From assembly GCF_001887595.1 (NCBI RefSeq), contig NZ_CP017480.1:3190001-3254000 (forward strand): a stretch of 64,000 bases of DNA. The letters are read 5' to 3'. Position numbers and translations under genes: made by a program. Under the pieces are notes generated by a model, which had not been told where the DNA came from, ran no database searches, and worked only from the letters and a program-made list of their open reading frames with translations. The stretch comes from Luteibacter rhizovicinus DSM 16549 (GTDB lineage: Bacteria > Pseudomonadota > Gammaproteobacteria > Xanthomonadales > Rhodanobacteraceae). Position 1 is the stretch's first letter. Each line of letters begins with the position of its first letter. Positions 61,946 through 64,000 of this stretch are shown here, in pieces.

Positions 61946-63072
61946 ACGGCGGCTTCTGGCGGCGCCTGCTGGCGCTCACACGCAAGGAAGTGAAGCAGCT
62001 GCTGCGCGATCGCAGCAACCTCATGATGGGCATCGCACTGCCGCTGGTGCTGATCCTGATCTTCGGCTACGGGCTTTCGTTCGATGTGAAGAACGCGCCG
62101 GTGGCCGTGGTGATGGAAGACCACTCGCCGACGGCCAACGACATGATCGCCGGATTACGCCTGTCACCCTACCTGGCACCGACGGTGGTCGACAGCATGC
62201 ACGACGCCGAGAACCTCATGCTGGCGCGCAAGGTCGACGCCATCCTGCGCCTTCCGTCTGATTTTTCACGACGCCTGGGCCTGGGCGATGCGCACGTACA
62301 GCTGATCCTGCACGGGGCCGATGCCAACACCTCGCGCACCATCCAGGGTTATGTGCAGAGCGCGCTGGCGCAGTCGACGGTGGTCCAGGCCGATCGGTCC
62401 GGCGACACGCCCTCGCCGGCGGTGGGCAGCGTGCACCTCGAGCAGCGCCTGTGGTTCAACGAGGCGAACACAAGTACCTGGTTCCTCGTGCCGGGACTCA
62501 TCGTTCTCATCACCACCCTGGTCGGCGCATTCCTGACGGCCCTGGTGATGGCGCGTGAATGGGAGCGGGGCACCCTCGAGGCGCTGTTCGTGACACCCGT
62601 GCGGCCGCTCGAGATCCTGCTTGCCAAGATCATTCCGTACTTCGGTGTCGGCATGATCGGTTTGCTGATGTGCCTGGTCGCGGCGCGCTTTCTGTTCGAC
62701 GTGCCGATCTATGGCTCGCTCTGGCTGATCCTGCTGGTGTCGGTGTTCTACCTGTTCGTGGCGCTTGGCATCGGCCTGCTGATCTCGGCGGTGACGAAGA
62801 ACCAGTTCACCGCCAGCCAGCTCGCCCTGGTGACGAGCTTCATGCCGGCGCTGATGCTTTCCGGCTTCATCTACGACCTGCGCAACATGCCGCTGGCGGT
62901 GCAAGTGGTCGGCCGGGTCCTCCCCGCGACGCATTACATGGAGGTGCTCAAGAGCCTGTTCCTCGCCGGCAACCTGTGGCCGGTGATCCTCAAGAACTGC
63001 GTCATCCTCATCGGTTACGCCGTGGTGGTGCTGGCGGCGGCACGAATGAAAACCCGGAAGCTGCTCGAATGA
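61942..63072 (+). CDS. ybhS: ABC-2 type permease 1 (YbhS-like)
   Basis: 376 residues. N-terminal helix (GIALPLVLILIFGYGLSFDV), a large extracytoplasmic loop (about 45-170), then five to six transmembrane segments: TWFLVPGLIVLITTLVGAFL, ALVMAREWERGTLEALFVTP (the coupling-helix motif RE.E.GT.E.L...P), YFGVGMIGLLMCLVAARFLF, LILLVSVFYLFVALGIGLLI and the MPALMLSGFIYDLRNMP motif of ABC-2 permeases. Works as a heterodimer with the next gene product. Confidence 0.92.
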   Translation: MNGGFWRRLLALTRKEVKQLLRDRSNLMMGIALPLVLILIFGYGLSFDVKNAPVAVVMEDHSPTANDMIAGLRLSPYLAPTVVDSMHDAENLMLARKVDAILRLPSDFSRRLGLGDAHVQLILHGADANTSRTIQGYVQSALAQSTVVQADRSGDTPSPAVGSVHLEQRLWFNEANTSTWFLVPGLIVLITTLVGAFLTALVMAREWERGTLEALFVTPVRPLEILLAKIIPYFGVGMIGLLMCLVAARFLFDVPIYGSLWLILLVSVFYLFVALGIGLLISAVTKNQFTASQLALVTSFMPALMLSGFIYDLRNMPLAVQVVGRVLPATHYMEVLKSLFLAGNLWPVILKNCVILIGYAVVVLAAARMKTRKLLE

Positions 63073-64000
63073 ACGCCATGCTCGCCTTTATCCGTCGCGT
63101 GGCGAATCTTTGCAGCAAGGAGCTGAGGGTCATCCTCAAGGACCCGGCCAGCCGCGTCCTGCTATTCGTCCCGGCGCTCCTGCAATCGCTGATGTTCGGC
63201 TACGCCGCCACCCTCGACCTGCGGGAGGCTCCGTATGCCTTGCTTGACCAGGACCACGGTCCCGCCGCCGTGCAGCTGGTCGCCAATGTCGAAGGTTCTG
63301 GGGTTTTCCGGCGCGTGGCGACGCTGGACAACGAGCGGGACATCGCCAGCGTGGTCGACGCCGGCAAGGTGCTTTTCGTGCTGCATATCGCACCGCGTTT
63401 CGAGCAACGGCTCAGCGCGGGTGAAGACACGCCGGTGCAGGTGATCCTCGATGCTCGCAATTCGACCACCGCGGGTACCGCGTCAGGTTATCTGGGCGCC
63501 ATCGTGTCCCGCTTCAACACGGACTGGCGGACAGGTCATGGCGGCGCCGATGCGCCGCTGACGATGGACGTACGCGCCTGGTACAACCCGAACCTCGAGA
63601 CACGCTGGTTCATGATGTCGTCCATGATCGCCGTGCTCAGCATGCTGCAAACCCTGATGCTCACCGCGCTCTCCGTGGCGCGTGAGCGGGAGCAGGGCAC
63701 CTTCGATCAGCTGCTGGTGACGCCGTGCACGCCCACCGAGATCATGATCGGCAAATCCGTGCCGTCGATTTTTGTCGGTTTGGTGCAGTCGACCCTGGTC
63801 TTGCTGATCGCGACGCTCTGGTTCCACATTCCGATGGCCGGATCGCTGGTCACGTTGTACACGGGCCTGCTGGTCTTCACCGTGGCCTGCGTCGGTATCG
63901 GCCTGGCGATTTCCTCGCTGGCCGTGAACATGCAGCAAGCCATGCTTTACACCTTCGTGCTGATGATGCCGCTGGTTCTGCTCTCGGGCATGACGACGCC
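63069..64000 (+). CDS. ybhR: ABC-2 type permease 2 (YbhR-like), cut by window edge
   Basis: The open frame from ATG 63069 (ATGA overlap with permease 1) runs off the end after 310 codons without a stop. Same architecture as its partner: LLFVPALLQSLMFGYAATLD helix, large outer loop, WFMMSSMIAVLSMLQTLMLT, the ALSVAREREQGTFDQLLVTP coupling motif, and LMMPLVLLSGMTT at the edge. About 60 residues should be missing. It is the second half of the exporter's membrane domain. Confidence 0.92.
   Translation, partial: MNAMLAFIRRVANLCSKELRVILKDPASRVLLFVPALLQSLMFGYAATLDLREAPYALLDQDHGPAAVQLVANVEGSGVFRRVATLDNERDIASVVDAGKVLFVLHIAPRFEQRLSAGEDTPVQVILDARNSTTAGTASGYLGAIVSRFNTDWRTGHGGADAPLTMDVRAWYNPNLETRWFMMSSMIAVLSMLQTLMLTALSVAREREQGTFDQLLVTPCTPTEIMIGKSVPSIFVGLVQSTLVLLIATLWFHIPMAGSLVTLYTGLLVFTVACVGIGLAISSLAVNMQQAMLYTFVLMMPLVLLSGMTT

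Noticed and set aside
1..64000. tRNA, rRNA or prophage/integrative element
   Set aside because: No cloverleaf with conserved T-arm sequence, no rRNA stretch, no integrase, phage structural or conjugation genes were recognised.

Overview
The window is a GC-rich chromosomal segment with dense, mostly same-direction gene runs joined by ATGA or GTGA overlaps. Gene content points to a gammaproteobacterium of the Lysobacterales (Xanthomonadales), most likely Rhodanobacteraceae (Luteibacter/Dyella-like): an RpfE-type protein next to recJ, large TonB-dependent receptors, and many scattered REP-type palindromes with the core GTAGGAGCCGATTCATCGGC. The taxonomic placement is inference from gene content. 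I see no rRNA, tRNA, CRISPR array, integrase or intact insertion sequence.

Left part (1-30787): start of an agmatine deiminase; a small periplasmic protein; a yheS (ABC-F), rpfE, recJ operon, with a REP element inside the rpfE coding sequence; an SDR reductase; three small secreted NTF2-fold proteins interspersed with membrane and hypothetical genes; a DMT transporter; a YnfM-like MFS transporter convergent with and overlapping a LysR gene; tesB; a peptidoglycan amidase divergent from an alpha/beta hydrolase; rlmKL; a Gly/Tyr-rich surface protein followed by a clear terminator; an egtB-egtD ergothioneine operon; mfd; a CDF metal transporter; slp; rlmJ; and a divergent SDR/LysR pair followed by a quinone-oxidoreductase-like gene with a short leader ORF.

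Middle part (30805-40251): an acidic DUF6630-like protein; a TonB receptor overlapping by one base a secreted GCPII-like M28 carboxypeptidase (a probable peptide scavenging pair); a DUF1345 membrane protein; a DMT transporter; a small secreted protein; and a second ABC-F ATPase.

The most interesting stretch is 40487-53732. Nine plus-strand genes look like one uptake and catabolism locus for an unknown glycosylated or acylated compound. They encode a CitE/HpcH-type lyase, an SSS symporter with a fused periplasmic propeller domain, a LysR regulator, a TonB receptor, a secreted serine hydrolase, a TIM-barrel glycosidase-like domain fused to an FGE/sulfatase-modifying-factor fold, a GH127 (DUF1680) glycosidase with its Zn/Cys site intact, and a CaiB-type CoA-transferase. 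Three regulatory gaps in or beside the locus share the heptamer GAACATA.

Right end (53848-64000): a UvrA2-type protein lacking the UvrB-binding insert, whose stop codon lies in a REP; poxB; and a CecR/TetR regulator divergent from a YbhGFSR-type membrane fusion plus ABC exporter operon that runs off the window. A perfect TATAAT followed directly by a TCAAAT/ATTTGA palindrome lies between the regulator and the exporter genes.
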